A stretch of 64,000 nt of DNA, taken from positions 496,001 to 560,000 of the forward strand of contig NZ_CP120375.1 in the NCBI RefSeq assembly GCF_029892065.1, written 5' to 3'. A program made the position numbers and the translations under genes. The notes under the pieces were generated by a model that searched no databases, was not told where the DNA came from, and was given only the letters and a program-made list of their open reading frames with translations. Numbering within the stretch: position 1 is the first letter of the stretch; each line of letters opens with the position of its first letter. Positions 1 through 10,109 of this stretch are shown here, piece by piece. This DNA is from Sinorhizobium garamanticum (lineage in GTDB: Bacteria; Pseudomonadota; Alphaproteobacteria; Rhizobiales; Rhizobiaceae).

Positions 1-1
1 C

Positions 2-386
2 GAGATCGGCGCGATCGCCTTCACATTCGATCAAGCCGGCAGCATCGGCGAAGTCATCCGCGTCTATGGCGGATTGCGCCAACCGAGCATTTCAATCCCG
101 CCGGAAATCACCCGCCTGACCGGCATCACCGACGAAATGGTGGCCGGCATATGATCGATCTCCAGCAATTGCGCTTGATCGTCGAGCCTGCCGATCTCGT
201 CATCGCGCACAACGCCGGATTCGATCGGCCGTTCTGAGAGGCCTTTTCACCCATCTTCACCGGAAAAGCCTGGGCCTGCTCGGTTTCCGAAATCGATTTG
301 TCGTCCCGTGGCAGGCGGAAACTGGAAGGCGAACGCCAGCCAGTAACATCCCTTACGGGCGTCGGCCTCAGCTTTGTCGACCCGTG
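2..386 (+). pseudogene. DnaQ-like 3'-5' exonuclease remnant
   Basis: Reading from base 2 gives a DEDD-exonuclease-like stretch (EIGAIAF, then PPEITRLTGITDEMVAG) that stops at about 151. A second frame carries on with EPADLVIAHNAGFDRPF, stops, and resumes with EAFSPIFTGKAWACS. These blocks are typical of DnaQ/PolC-type exonucleases of alpha-proteobacteria. The 5' end lies outside the window, and the frameshift, in-frame stop and lost C-terminus show it is not functional. Confidence 0.7.
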
Positions 387-557
387 ACCACCCGCTGCCA
401 CCTTGAAGCGGGTGGTTCTCGCGCGGCGCACAAGCTCAGCCCGCAAAGCAAAATTCCGCAGACGATGTCATGAAGTCAATATCGTTGCCATAAGATTGAG
501 GCTGCTGGTCTAACATGGAAAGCTCCATAAAGCTTCGTGGATGCCCGCAATCCAGAT

Positions 558-900
558 CTGATCGAGCATGAGGTGCAAACGCTTGTAGACCAGCGCATCT
601 TCGCGCTCGCTCGTGCTAAGAGAATATCAACAACCACGACGAGTTGTGCCATGACCCGACGATGGCGGTGCTGCCCAGCAAGCTGGAGGCGCGCCGTCAG
701 ATGACATGCGCGGCCGTAGCTGGCAAGTCACGCTCAGCCGGCCGGAATTGAGCCGCAGCCCTCGCGCTATCGCAAGATCGTTGCCGTGCAGGGGATCGTC
801 CGTGCGTCCAGATCCAGCACGATCTCTTCAGGCGGGGGAGCGTGCGCGCCCTGAACAGCGTCTCGAGCGCCGCGATCCACCCTCCCGTCAACCGCAAAGC
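558..900. pseudogene. scrambled IS1380-family transposase remnant
   Basis: On the plus strand 558-785 encodes, across frames, LIEHEVQTLVDQR, NNHDELCHDPTMAVLPSKLE and PSRYRKIV, which follow the order of an IS1380 transposase N-terminus. From about 790 to 880 the next part of the same protein (PPPEEIVLDLDA, then DDPLHG, the block with the first catalytic Asp) reads on the minus strand. An internal inversion therefore split the gene. No intact reading frame remains. Confidence 0.6.
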
Positions 901-1600
901 AACACAGGCCCTTATTTGCTGGCCGAATGCCTATTCGACCCAATCGACCTAGTGGCGGCGGGCTATCCTGTGGCCCGCACGGATCAGCGCAATGCCTGCC
1001 GACATGGCATCCGGGTGCGAATTATGTCTACGAGGCAAGCAAGCGTCCCCACGCGGCGGTGGCCGCGCTTCTGGACTTGCTTTGATCTCGGCGACAGGTT
1101 CGCGCCCGCGCTGGTCGACGACTGGCAAGCGGGGCTCTTTGGAAGCGCCGCACTCCATGGTGCGTTCTCTGAGCCTGCTCCCTATGTCATGGTCGATCTC
1201 CATGCGTCCGAGACCCGTTACCAGTTCAAGAAGCGCAACGTCAGCTGCGTGACGGACGAGATGCGAGCGCAGCTCGCGCGCATCACGGATATTTTTGCGC
1301 GAGCTAGAAATGCTTGCTTATACTCAGCTGAACGTCGAACCAATGGCTAATATGAACCGCCAGACCATGCATTCGCGGGTTCTTCTCGATGCGATATGCG
1401 TTGCTCGGCAGGTCGGCGCGCCTTCGCGGCGCCGACCTGGATCGGTGCTGTCTGCTCTACTCTTTGGAGGATTTTAGACAGAAGCCCCTTTCGACCCATC
1501 GTTTTGCACAACGTGGATTTGCTCAAGCCGCGAAAGAGCGCATCAGGCCGACAACCGTGCATCGTATCGCCTTGTGCTCGCTGACACGGTGGACACGCCA
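901..1600. other. no recognisable gene
   Basis: Several short open frames exist on both strands but none has a convincing start, ribosome site or family motif. A stretch near 1040-1330 alternates frames in a way that suggests a decayed coding sequence, but I cannot name it. Confidence 0.5.
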
Positions 1601-1603
1601 TTT

Positions 1604-1617
1604 GTTTCAGATGAAAC
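1604..1617 (+). promoter_or_regulatory. vir box upstream of virB1
   Basis: The 14-mer gTTTCAGATGAAAC matches the VirG operator consensus RTTDCAWWTGHAAY at 13 of 14 positions and is palindromic. It lies about 107 bases before virB1, the expected place for VirG activation of the virB operon. Confidence 0.7.
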
Positions 1618-1724
1618 CAAAAACGTGGAACTGGAACATCCTAGAGTAACAGACCGCCTTAATAAACGCGAGTGACAAATGACGCCGATTCTTTCGGCAG
1701 CTCGCGACTTTGAGGCGATAGGAA

Positions 1725-2432
1725 ATGTTGAATGCAGCTTGGCCCTTGGCGGTCGCCGTTTTGACCTCGACTTGCGTATCAAGCGAGGCCGCGCCACTCT
1801 CCTTCCGTGAGTTCGAGCGCCTCGCTCGCGAATGCGCTCCGCGGGTGGATCCGTCTACGCTTGCCTCAATTGCCAAGGTTGAAAGCGGCTTTGATCCGCT
1901 TGCGGCACATGACAATACCACCGGCGAGAGTCTTCACTGGAATGATCAAACGCAAGCGCACCAGAGCGTCAAAGCCCGCCTCGAAGCACAACATTCAATC
2001 GACGTTGGGCTTATGCAGATCAACAGTAAAAACTTTTCCTTCCTTAATCTCACGATAGAAAAGGCATTTCAGCCCTGCATGTCACTTGTGGCTGCGGCGC
2101 ATTTGCTTGAAAGCCGCTATGCCGGCGGCGACACTACCGCGGCAAAGCAATTGGCACTTCGCCAGGCAATCTCGGCCTACAACACGGGTGACCTGACGCG
2201 CGGGTTTGCGAACGGTTATGTGCAGAAGGTTGAGTCGGCCGCTCGAGAGATCGTGCCACCGCTGGTCGAACAACCGGAAGGGACTGATGAAAAGCCGATC
2301 TCGGAAGAAACATGGGATGTCTGGGGTTCGTATGAGCGAGACCGTTCGGCAGGCGATTTCATCAGCCTTCCAGCACTCCAGAGGTCTGGAGACCGTGAAC
2401 CCTCGAAAAAGAAACCATTTGTATTCGATTGA
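1725..2432 (+). CDS. virB1: VirB1 lytic transglycosylase
   Basis: This 235-residue protein is the periplasmic muramidase that opens peptidoglycan for assembly of the VirB secretion channel. A signal peptide of about 22 residues is followed by the SLT/goose-lysozyme-type fold: the catalytic glutamate sits in KVESGFDP (about residue 53) and VGLMQIN follows near residue 90. The YNTGDL block near residue 150 is also family-typical. It is the first gene of the virB operon, downstream of a vir box. The C-terminal tail is short and hydrophilic, as in other VirB1 proteins. Length and motifs are normal. Confidence 0.93.
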   Translation: MLNAAWPLAVAVLTSTCVSSEAAPLSFREFERLARECAPRVDPSTLASIAKVESGFDPLAAHDNTTGESLHWNDQTQAHQSVKARLEAQHSIDVGLMQINSKNFSFLNLTIEKAFQPCMSLVAAAHLLESRYAGGDTTAAKQLALRQAISAYNTGDLTRGFANGYVQKVESAAREIVPPLVEQPEGTDEKPISEETWDVWGSYERDRSAGDFISLPALQRSGDREPSKKKPFVFD

Positions 2433-2451
2433 ATGGAGGTACAGCACAGTA

Positions 2452-2814
2452 ATGGCGTCATCTAACAGAAATCGTGCGCGTTTTAATCCCTTTTCTCTCC
2501 TGCACGCCATGTTGCGCATGGCGGTTGACTTTGCGCCCGCTGCTGGCGGGGCGGCGGCCTGGAGCGTTGTCTGCTCCGGGCCAGCGATCGCGCAAGTTAC
2601 AGGGGGGACCGACCCTGCCACAATGGTGAATAATATCTGCGCATTCATCCTTGGTCCCTTCGGACAGTCTCTGGCTGTTCTCGGCATCGTCGCCATCGGC
2701 ATATCGTGGATGTTCGGTCGTGCTTCACTCGGCCTCGTTGCCGGTGTCATCGGGGGGATCGTCATCATGTTCGGGGCCAGCTTCCTTGGTAAAGCCCTCA
2801 TAGGGGGGGGCTGA
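2452..2814 (+). CDS. virB2: VirB2 major pilin
   Basis: This encodes a 120-residue pro-pilin of the T-pilus. I chose the ATG at 2452 because a TGGAGGT ribosome site lies about 11 bases upstream; the longer frame would overlap virB1 heavily. A long basic leader ends near AIAQ, a signal-peptidase cleavage site. The mature part has two hydrophobic helices, one around FGQSLAVLGIVAIGISWMF and one around LVAGVIGGIVIMFGASFLG, separated by a small cytoplasmic loop, as in VirB2/TrbC pilins. The stop codon overlaps the virB3 start by one base, so the two are translationally coupled. Confidence 0.92.
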   Translation: MASSNRNRARFNPFSLLHAMLRMAVDFAPAAGGAAAWSVVCSGPAIAQVTGGTDPATMVNNICAFILGPFGQSLAVLGIVAIGISWMFGRASLGLVAGVIGGIVIMFGASFLGKALIGGG

Positions 2815-3140
2815 TGAGCGACCGACTGGAAGAGAGTATTCTCTACGTGGCGGCGACACGCCCTGCATTATTCCTAGGCGTGCCGCTGAGCTTGGCCGGA
2901 TTGCTCATGATGTTAGCCGGCCTAATCATCGTCATCGTTCAGAACCCTCTTTACGAAATTATTCTGGTGCCGCTGTGGTTCGGATCGCGGGTTGTTGTTG
3001 AGCGCGACTATAACGCCGCGAGTGTAGCGCTACTTTATCTGCAGACCGCTGGCAGAAGCGTGGATGCGCCGATCTGGGGCGGGGCAAGCGTCAGCCCAAA
3101 CCCGATCAAAGTGCCGGGACGAGGAAGAGGAATGGTTTAA
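2814..3140 (+). CDS. virB3: VirB3 inner-membrane T4SS protein
   Basis: This 108-residue protein belongs to the VirB3 family, which binds VirB4 at the inner membrane and is needed for pilus biogenesis. The N-terminal motif ATRPALFLGVPLS is characteristic, followed by a membrane segment (LAGLLMMLAGLIIVIVQ) and a second hydrophobic stretch. It overlaps virB2 by one base upstream and virB4 by one base downstream, so B2-B3-B4 form a coupled block. Confidence 0.92.
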   Translation: MSDRLEESILYVAATRPALFLGVPLSLAGLLMMLAGLIIVIVQNPLYEIILVPLWFGSRVVVERDYNAASVALLYLQTAGRSVDAPIWGGASVSPNPIKVPGRGRGMV

Positions 3141-5509
3141 TGCTCGGCACAAGTGGCAGGACCGAGAGGTCTGGTGAGATCTATCTACCATACATCGGTC
3201 ACCTAAGTGACCAGATTGTACTTCTCGAAGACGGCTCAATCATGGCCATGGCACATGTCAAAGGTTTGCCCTTTGAACTTGAAGACGTTGCCACCCGCAA
3301 CGCACGCTGCCGAGCGTTTAATGCGCTCTTGCGCAACATTGCCGATGATAATGTATCAATATGTGCTCATCTGGTCCGACATAACGATGTGCCGTCGCCC
3401 CCGGCACGGCACTTCCATAGCGCGTTTGCCGGCAGTCTGAGCGAAGCTTATGAGCGGCGCGTGCTGTCCGGAAAACTCTTTCGCAACGATCATTTCCTCA
3501 CCTTGGTGGTGTTTCCCCGCACTGCGGTCGGCAAACTCGCGGGCCGGTTCATCAAGCGCAACAATAGAAACGAGAACGATTTAGCAAATCAAACGCGGAA
3601 CCTGGAAGATCTGTGGCACATCACTGGTGCCGCCCTCGATGCCTATGGTCTCCGCCGACTCGGTATCCGCGAGAAAGATGGCGTCATTTTCTCAGAAATC
3701 GCGGAGGCGCTCCGACTGATAATGACCTGCCGCGTTACCCCGGTTCCAGTGGTAAGCGGCTCACTAGGCGCTTCTATTTATACCGACCGAGTAATCTGCG
3801 GCAAGCGGGCACTAGAGATTCGAACCCCCGGAGATAGCTACGTCGGCTCAATGTTTTCATTTCGAGAATATCCGGCAAAGACGCGGCCAGGCATGCTCAA
3901 TCCGCTATTGTCCGCGAATTTCCCGCTTGTGTTGAGCCAGAGTTTCTCGTTCCTCACGCGTGCACAGGCCCATGCCAAACTCAGCCTCAAGTCCAATCAA
4001 ATGACGAGTTCCGGTGACAAGGCCGTCACCCAGATAAATGAACTGGCCGAGGCAGAGGACGCGCTGGCAAGCAACGAATTCGTGATGGGCTCGCATCACT
4101 TAAGTCTCTGCGTCTATGCCGCTGATCTCAATAGCCTTGCCGACCGCGCCGCAAGCGCCCGCACGCGATTGACGGATGCGGGCGCCGTTATCGTCCAAGA
4201 GGGTATTGGGATGGAGGCGGCTTATTGGGCGCAACTTCCGGGAAACACCAAGTGGCGCACGCGACCCGGGGCGATCACCTCACGAAATTTCGCGGGTCTT
4301 GTCTCATTAGAGAATTTCCCAAGCGGCACCGATTCGGGCCACTGGGGCAATGCGGTTGCGCGCTTCCGCACCAACGGTGGAACTCCTTTCGATTACCTCC
4401 CTCACGAGAATGACGTGGGTATGACGGCAATATTCGGACCCGTCGGAAAAGGCAAAACAACGCTCATGACCTTTGTCCTTGCGATGCTCGAGCAGAGCAT
4501 GGTTGGACGCAATGGTACGATTGTTTTCTTTGATAAGGACCGCGGTGGTGAATTGCTGGTACGTGCCACGGGAGGCACGTATCTGGCGCTACGCAGAGGC
4601 GTTCCCAGCGGCCTGGCGCCTCTACGGGGCCTGGACGATACATCGGCCTCCCGGGACTTTCTGCGCGAGTGGGTGACGGCCCTGATCGAGAGCGACGGAC
4701 GCGGAGCTATTTCGCCGGAAGAGAACCGCCGCCTCGAACGCGCTATCGTCCGGCAGCTTTCATTTGAGCCCAGTATGCGTTCACTCGCGGGCCTACGCGA
4801 ATTCCTGTTACACAGCCCATCCGAGGGCGCGGGAGCGCGACTGGAGCGGTGGTGCAGAGGAAACGCGCTCGGTTGGGCCTTCGATGGCGAGGCGGATGAA
4901 GTAAGGCTGGATGCCTCCATTACCGGCTTCGACATGACACAGCTCTTAGAGTACGAAGAGGTTTGTGCGCCGGCCGCTGCATACCTCCTGCATCGCGTGG
5001 GCGCTGTCGTAGATGGCCGTCGGTTTGTCATGAGCTGCGACGAGTTTCGGTTTTATCTATTAAACCCCCAATTCGCTGCAGTCATTGACAAGTTCTTGCT
5101 CACTGTTCGCAAGAATAACGGCATGTTGATACTCGCAACACAGCAGCCTGAGCATGTTCTCGAATCGCCCCTGGGAGCAAGTCTCGTTGCACAATGCATG
5201 ACGAAAATCTTCTACCCATCACCGACAGCGGACCGATCAGCCTACATCGGCGGCTTAAAGTGTACCGAAGGAGAATTTCAGGCCGTCCGCGAGCAGATGG
5301 CAATCGGCAGCCGCAAATTTCTGCTTAAGCGCGAGAGCGGAAGCGTTATCTGCGAGTTCGATCTCGGCGAGATGCGCGAATATGTCGCCGTACTGTCGGG
5401 GCGGGCCAACACGGTGCGTTTTGTCGATCAGCTCCGTGACAAATACGGAAATGCCCCTGATGCGTGGATCGACAAGTTCATGGCACGCTACAACGAAGTG
5501 CAAGATTGA
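3140..5509 (+). CDS. virB4: VirB4 secretion ATPase
   Basis: At 789 residues this is a full-length VirB4/CagE ATPase, the cytoplasmic motor that drives pilus assembly and substrate transfer. The N-terminal CagE/TrbE domain is followed by a P-loop GPVGKGKTT near residue 433 and, further on, SCDEFRFYLL (Walker B region) and LILATQQPEHVL (a block typical of VirB4). The frame is uninterrupted. The ATG overlaps the virB3 stop codon. Confidence 0.95.
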   Translation: MLGTSGRTERSGEIYLPYIGHLSDQIVLLEDGSIMAMAHVKGLPFELEDVATRNARCRAFNALLRNIADDNVSICAHLVRHNDVPSPPARHFHSAFAGSLSEAYERRVLSGKLFRNDHFLTLVVFPRTAVGKLAGRFIKRNNRNENDLANQTRNLEDLWHITGAALDAYGLRRLGIREKDGVIFSEIAEALRLIMTCRVTPVPVVSGSLGASIYTDRVICGKRALEIRTPGDSYVGSMFSFREYPAKTRPGMLNPLLSANFPLVLSQSFSFLTRAQAHAKLSLKSNQMTSSGDKAVTQINELAEAEDALASNEFVMGSHHLSLCVYAADLNSLADRAASARTRLTDAGAVIVQEGIGMEAAYWAQLPGNTKWRTRPGAITSRNFAGLVSLENFPSGTDSGHWGNAVARFRTNGGTPFDYLPHENDVGMTAIFGPVGKGKTTLMTFVLAMLEQSMVGRNGTIVFFDKDRGGELLVRATGGTYLALRRGVPSGLAPLRGLDDTSASRDFLREWVTALIESDGRGAISPEENRRLERAIVRQLSFEPSMRSLAGLREFLLHSPSEGAGARLERWCRGNALGWAFDGEADEVRLDASITGFDMTQLLEYEEVCAPAAAYLLHRVGAVVDGRRFVMSCDEFRFYLLNPQFAAVIDKFLLTVRKNNGMLILATQQPEHVLESPLGASLVAQCMTKIFYPSPTADRSAYIGGLKCTEGEFQAVREQMAIGSRKFLLKRESGSVICEFDLGEMREYVAVLSGRANTVRFVDQLRDKYGNAPDAWIDKFMARYNEVQD

Positions 5510-5522
5510 CGGAGGAAGTTTC

Positions 5523-6203
5523 ATGAAATTCACCCAACTGACAGTAACGACGCTTGCCGCTTGCCTTATTATGCAGGCGCCGGCCCGTGCGCAGTGGGTC
5601 GTCACCGACCCCACAACAAACGTGAACACGTGGCTGACTTATGTAAACTCTGGTCTTAGCCTCATCAAGACAGCGGATCTGCTGGAACAGACGATGACGA
5701 TGGTGGCGATGTTCACGTCGACCTTCGCTGTCACAGGGCTGTTGAGCCAGCTCAACCAAGAGAATAAGTACCCCTCGACGAATAACCTAAGCGAGCAGAT
5801 GTTTGACAGTAAGAGACCAGTCTCAGCCACAGCACGCTCGATCGCCATGGATCGCGATCGCGTAATCGATGGCGGCGACGCACATGCAGAGTTGCTCCGT
5901 GAGCAGATCACCGGTGCTGCTAATACCGCGAGTATTGCAGCCGACAATCTCGAGTTGATGGACAAGCGCCTTCGGGAAAATGGCAACACGCTACGTCAGC
6001 TGTCGCGTTCACGGAACATTATGCAGGCTACCGTCACAAACGGATTGCTTCTCAAACAGATCCACGACGCAATTATCCAGAACAGCCAGGCTACGAGTCT
6101 GCTGACGATGGCCACTGCACAGGCCAGCCTCCACGCCGCAGAGGAGGCCGCAGCCGAGCGACGAGAACGCCAGGAAACCGCGAAGATCTTCTTATTCCCA
6201 TAG
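5523..6203 (+). CDS. virB5: VirB5 minor pilin
   Basis: The protein has 226 residues from the ATG at 5523, preceded by GGAGGAAG; the longer frame from 5382 would run through virB4. A signal peptide (MKFTQLTVTTLAACLIMQAP, cleaved near ARAQ) leads to a mostly helical secreted protein, as expected of VirB5, which sits at the pilus tip. A WVVTDPT block after cleavage is typical. It lies 13 bases after virB4. Confidence 0.88.
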   Translation: MKFTQLTVTTLAACLIMQAPARAQWVVTDPTTNVNTWLTYVNSGLSLIKTADLLEQTMTMVAMFTSTFAVTGLLSQLNQENKYPSTNNLSEQMFDSKRPVSATARSIAMDRDRVIDGGDAHAELLREQITGAANTASIAADNLELMDKRLRENGNTLRQLSRSRNIMQATVTNGLLLKQIHDAIIQNSQATSLLTMATAQASLHAAEEAAAERRERQETAKIFLFP

Positions 6204-6283
6204 TTGAACGGTGGGCAATGCGGCTCAGATAAGAGTTCAACTCCGCCCAACTGCGGTGGAACGACCCAATTCAGGTTGGAGCG

Positions 6284-7171
6284 ATGAAATTCTCAATTTC
6301 TGCGCCGTTTACGGCTATACATACGGTCTTCGATAGTGCCTTTACACTCGCACTGAACTCAGTGCTCGAAAAGATCCAGAGCGCAGTCAATGCGCCTCTG
6401 GTGGCGTGCGTCACGCTTTGGATCATAGTCCAGGGCATTCTGGTGATGCGCGGCGAAGTCGATGCTCGTGGTGGGATCATGAAGATCATCAAAGTGTCGA
6501 TCGTTGTCTCCCTTGTCTTGGGGCAGGCGAACTATCATGTTTACGTAGTCTCATTCTTTGAGAATACAATTCCGGGCTTCGTTCACAAGGTCAGCGGCAG
6601 CAATATTCCGCTGATTAATATTCCGCAAAAGCTTGACATAATGTTTGCTCTAAGCCAGGTCGCCTTTCAGAAGATTGCGTCCGAAATCGGACCAATGAAC
6701 AGCCAAGACATTCTCGCCTTTGAAGGCGCACAGTGGGTTTTCTACGGTGCGCTTTGGGTAGCGTTCGAGATCTATGACGCCTGTGGGATTCTTACCAAGG
6801 TACTCTTAGCGATCGGGCCGCTGATCCTGATAGGCTATCTCTTTGATCACACCCGCGACATGGCTTCCAAATGGGTCGGCCAGCTCCTCTCCTACGGGCT
6901 GCTGCTTCTCCTGTTGAACATGGTGGCGACTATAGTCATCGCTACGGAATTAGCGGGTCTCGCAATAATGCTCGCGGTGATCAACAATGCGGGCACGACG
7001 GCAGCCAAGATTATCGGGCTTTACGAACTCGACATGCTCTTTCTAGCTGGTGACGCCCTGATCGTCGCGCTTCCGGTGATTGCCGGCAATATTGCAGGTG
7101 CCTATTGGCCAGGCTCAAATAAATCTCCCAGCAGCCTCAACCGCCAATTGGCCCAAGTTGCGCGCCGTTAA
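6284..7171 (+). CDS. virB6: VirB6 polytopic channel protein
   Basis: This 295-residue protein matches the TrbL/VirB6 family, the inner-membrane part of the translocation channel. Several hydrophobic segments are visible, including WIIVQGILVM, a cluster near residues 175-190 (VLLAIGPLILIGYLF), LLLLLLNMVATIVIA, and the C-terminal ALIVALPVIAGNIAG. The central loop contacts the substrate in Agrobacterium. An 80-base gap separates it from virB5. Confidence 0.9.
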   Translation: MKFSISAPFTAIHTVFDSAFTLALNSVLEKIQSAVNAPLVACVTLWIIVQGILVMRGEVDARGGIMKIIKVSIVVSLVLGQANYHVYVVSFFENTIPGFVHKVSGSNIPLINIPQKLDIMFALSQVAFQKIASEIGPMNSQDILAFEGAQWVFYGALWVAFEIYDACGILTKVLLAIGPLILIGYLFDHTRDMASKWVGQLLSYGLLLLLLNMVATIVIATELAGLAIMLAVINNAGTTAAKIIGLYELDMLFLAGDALIVALPVIAGNIAGAYWPGSNKSPSSLNRQLAQVARR

Positions 7172-7204
7172 ACGCAATGATAATGAAACTAGTAGGTTGA
7201 CTGC

Positions 7205-7372
7205 ATGAAGTATTGTTCTTTGGTTTTATTCCTCGCTTTGGCCGCTTGCAAGACAAGTGATACACTGGCGACCTGCAAGGGTGCTGCGTTTCAGCTGAAT
7301 GTGGAGCGATGGCAACCCACGGCATCGGATCTTCAGTTCGAATGTGCGGGAGAACCTAATGAAGGGCGCTGA
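7205..7372 (+). CDS. virB7: VirB7 outer-membrane lipoprotein
   Basis: A short gene encodes 55 residues starting MKYCSLVLFLALAAC. The lipobox LAAC puts the lipidated cysteine at residue 15. Two further cysteines (near residues 24 and 47) could form the disulfide with VirB9 that stabilises the core complex in Agrobacterium. Its 3' end overlaps the virB8 start by 14 bases. Position between virB6 and virB8, size and lipobox all agree. Confidence 0.88.
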   Translation: MKYCSLVLFLALAACKTSDTLATCKGAAFQLNVERWQPTASDLQFECAGEPNEGR

Positions 7373-8072
7373 ACATGCTCTCCTGGTGGAGCGAGAAGCG
7401 CTTTCCGCGCACTACAGGGAAGTAGAGGCGTTCCAAACGTCACGTGCGAAGTCGGCGCGGCGTCTTTCCAAGATTCTTGTGGTCATTGCGGCGGCCGCAG
7501 TTCTTGGAAATATCGCGCAAGCCTTCACTATCGCCACTATGGTTCCGCTGGCCAAGCTCGTGCCTGTGTATCTCTGGGTACGAGCGGATGGAACCGTTGA
7601 CAGCGAAGTATCCGTGTCGCGACTGCCCGCAACGCAAGAGCAGGCCGTTATCAACGCTTCACTCTGGCAATATGTCCGTCTGCGTGAGGGCTATACAGCG
7701 GACACAGCTCAATACGCCTATGATCTCGTATCGAGTTTCAGCGCACCATCTGTGCGCCAGGAATATCAGCAATTCTTCAATTACCCTAATCCGACGTCGC
7801 CACAGGTCACAATCGGTGAGGGGGGGAGACTAGATGTCGAGCACTTCTCCTCAAGTGATATTGCGCCGGGCGTCCAGCAGATTCGCTACAAACGAACGCT
7901 CATCATGGATGGCCAGAGGCCGGTCGTGAGTACTTGGACCGCAACCATCCGTTATGAAAAGGTGACAAGCCTGTCCGGTGAATCGAGACTGTCCAATCCA
8001 GGGGGGCTGACTGTTACCTCCTACCAGGCCGCGGAAGACACGGTATCGAACGAGGGGCTTAGCGAGCCATGA
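7359..8072 (+). CDS. virB8: VirB8 inner-membrane scaffold
   Basis: The protein has 237 residues from the ATG at 7359, the first start that does not lengthen the overlap with virB7. A short cytoplasmic N-terminus precedes one membrane helix (ILVVIAAAAVLGNIAQAF, about residues 40-57). The periplasmic VirB8 domain follows, with YVRLREGYT and IRYKRTLI blocks. VirB8 nucleates assembly by contacting VirB9 and VirB10. The stop overlaps the virB9 ATG. Confidence 0.92.
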   Translation: MKGAEHALLVEREALSAHYREVEAFQTSRAKSARRLSKILVVIAAAAVLGNIAQAFTIATMVPLAKLVPVYLWVRADGTVDSEVSVSRLPATQEQAVINASLWQYVRLREGYTADTAQYAYDLVSSFSAPSVRQEYQQFFNYPNPTSPQVTIGEGGRLDVEHFSSSDIAPGVQQIRYKRTLIMDGQRPVVSTWTATIRYEKVTSLSGESRLSNPGGLTVTSYQAAEDTVSNEGLSEP

Positions 8073-8950
8073 CAACAAGGACCTTTTTCACAATAATCTG
8101 TTTGCTTTCCTTAGCGATAAGCGCGCATGCGGAAGACACCCCTGCAGCCGGCAAACTAGATCCGCGCATGCGCTATCTGGCCTACAATCCCGACCAAGTG
8201 GTCCGCCTGTCGACCGCTGTCGGGGCCACTTTAGTTGTTACATTCGGTGCCAACGAGACCGTAACAGCTGTCGCCGTTTCTAATAGCAAAGATCTGGCAG
8301 CCCTTCCTCGCGGCCACTATCTCTTTTTCAAGGCAAGCCAAGCCCTCCCGCCGCAGCCTGTCGTCGTGCTGACCGCGAGCGAGGCAGGTACCCGACGATA
8401 TGTCTTCAGTATCTCCACCAAGACCATGTCTCGGCTCAACAAAGAGCAGCCTGACCTCTATTACAGTGTACAATTCGTCTATCCTGTCGACGAAGCAGCT
8501 GCTCGGCAAAAGGAAGTAGAAAGGTTGTCGATTGTCGATCGGCTCCGAGCGAAAGCGCAGTATCAACAGAGGGCTCAGGATTTATTGGATCAGCCGGCCG
8601 GAATCGCCGATCCCGGATCCAACAATTTCCATTACGTCGCACAGGGCGACCGTTCGCTCACGCCGTTGGAGGTTTTTGATAACGGAGTAAGTACTGTATT
8701 CCGTTTTCCAGGTAATGTGCGCATTCCCTCCATCTACAGGATCAATCCGGACGGCAAGGAAGCCGCCGCCAATTATTCGGTCAAAGGAGACTATGTCGAG
8801 GTTTCTGCAGTTGCCCGTGAATGGCGTCTGAGAGATGGCCGTACAGTATTAGGCATTTGGAATAGCGCATACGATCCCATTGGACGAAAGCCGGGCACCG
8901 GTACAGTGAGACATGATGTGTGGCGCGTTCTGAAGGGGGCAAGTCGATGA
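8069..8950 (+). CDS. virB9: VirB9 outer core-complex protein
   Basis: At 293 residues this is a standard VirB9/CagX protein of the outer-membrane core. A signal peptide ends near SAHA. The N-terminal domain begins [17 protein letters not shown], a family signature, and the C-terminal domain carries [10 protein letters not shown] and [13 protein letters not shown] blocks (here [11 protein letters not shown]) that bind VirB7. It overlaps virB8 and virB10 by four bases each. Confidence 0.93.
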   Translation: MTTRTFFTIICLLSLAISAHAEDTPAAGKLDPRMRYLAYNPDQVVRLSTAVGATLVVTFGANETVTAVAVSNSKDLAALPRGHYLFFKASQALPPQPVVVLTASEAGTRRYVFSISTKTMSRLNKEQPDLYYSVQFVYPVDEAAARQKEVERLSIVDRLRAKAQYQQRAQDLLDQPAGIADPGSNNFHYVAQGDRSLTPLEVFDNGVSTVFRFPGNVRIPSIYRINPDGKEAAANYSVKGDYVEVSAVAREWRLRDGRTVLGIWNSAYDPIGRKPGTGTVRHDVWRVLKGASR

Positions 8951-10071
8951 ACGACGCCGATCCACAAACCCGGCACGACGTAGATGCAGCCGGATCCCTG
9001 GTCTCTGAGCCAACTCGCCGGCGCCTTTCGGGACCGCAGAAGTTGATGATTGCAAGCGTTATTGTGGCATCATCACTATCCCTAATCTGGGTTGGCGGAC
9101 TCTCAAAGAGAGAAGTGGAATCCCCTGCGCCTCAAACAACAGTTTTCACCAACACCGAGCCCTTTCGTCCGGCACCGATTGAGGATGCTCCTGATCGTTC
9201 AGCACCCCCGCCGGCTGAGCAGCCGGCAGTTCCTCCGCCGGCACAGAGCTCCTCGGAAGCAACTGATCCGCAGGCCGAGCAATCGCCTATTTTTGCCTAT
9301 GAAAGTGGTGAGCAACCCGCGGACATCGGTCACACTCGCGAAGACAAAGAGGATTCCACCTCGGAAAAGTATGCCTCTATGCTCGCGGACGAAGCTTCAG
9401 TCGATAATGACCTATCAAAGCGGATGAAAGCAGGTGTGCAGGAGCCAAGCCGGGCCACACTCTTGCCGCACCCTGACTTCATGATTACGCAAGGAACGAT
9501 CATTCCCTGCATTTTACAAACAGCGATCGATACAAGTTTGCCTGGCTATGTAAAGTGCGTCCTACCCCAAGACGTCCGTGGGGCGACGAACAACGTCGTG
9601 CTTCTAGATCGCGGAACAACCGTCATCGGCGAGATTCAGCAGGGTCTTCAGCAGGGCGATGCGCGCGTCTTTGTGATCTGGAACCGGGCCGAAACACCGA
9701 ATCATGCCGTGGTGTCGCTCGTGTCACCGGGCGCTGATGAACTCGGCCGCTCCGGCATGCCTGGCACGGTGGACAATCATTTCTGGCAACGTTTCGGAGG
9801 GGCAATGCTCTTGAGCGTCGTCCAAGGTGCGTTCCAGACCGCCAGTCAATACACAGAAAGCTCCGGCGGACCTAACCTCAACAGCTTTCAAAACAATGGG
9901 GCACAAGCCGCCGACACGGCGCTTAAAGCAACGATCAACATTCCGCCAACCCTGAAGAAGAACCAGGGGGACGCAGTGTCAATATTCGTGGCTCGGGATC
10001 TTGATTTCTCAGATATATACGAGCTTCGCACGACCAATGCGACAACGAGAGCGCGCAATCGACGGCCCTAG
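8947..10071 (+). CDS. virB10: VirB10 energy-sensing core protein
   Basis: The protein has 374 residues from the ATG at 8947, which overlaps the virB9 stop. A cytoplasmic N-terminus leads to one membrane helix ([20 protein letters not shown], near residue 40). A proline-rich periplasmic stretch ([15 protein letters not shown]) follows, then the TrbI/VirB10 beta-barrel domain with [15 protein letters not shown]. VirB10 spans both membranes and links ATPase activity to channel opening. The frame is intact. Confidence 0.93.
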   Translation: MNDADPQTRHDVDAAGSLVSEPTRRRLSGPQKLMIASVIVASSLSLIWVGGLSKREVESPAPQTTVFTNTEPFRPAPIEDAPDRSAPPPAEQPAVPPPAQSSSEATDPQAEQSPIFAYESGEQPADIGHTREDKEDSTSEKYASMLADEASVDNDLSKRMKAGVQEPSRATLLPHPDFMITQGTIIPCILQTAIDTSLPGYVKCVLPQDVRGATNNVVLLDRGTTVIGEIQQGLQQGDARVFVIWNRAETPNHAVVSLVSPGADELGRSGMPGTVDNHFWQRFGGAMLLSVVQGAFQTASQYTESSGGPNLNSFQNNGAQAADTALKATINIPPTLKKNQGDAVSIFVARDLDFSDIYELRTTNATTRARNRRP

Positions 10072-10109
10072 CCCAAGCAGTCCAACGACAATGAAGATTG
10101 GAGACTTGA

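Noticed and set aside
706..1350. 214-residue open frame on the plus strand
   Set aside because: It crosses the scrambled IS1380 relic in a frame different from the recognisable transposase blocks, and has no ribosome site.
1668..1681. second vir-box-like site before virB1 (around GACAAATGACG)
   Set aside because: The match is only about 10 of 14 and the palindrome is poor; the site at 1604-1617 is much better.
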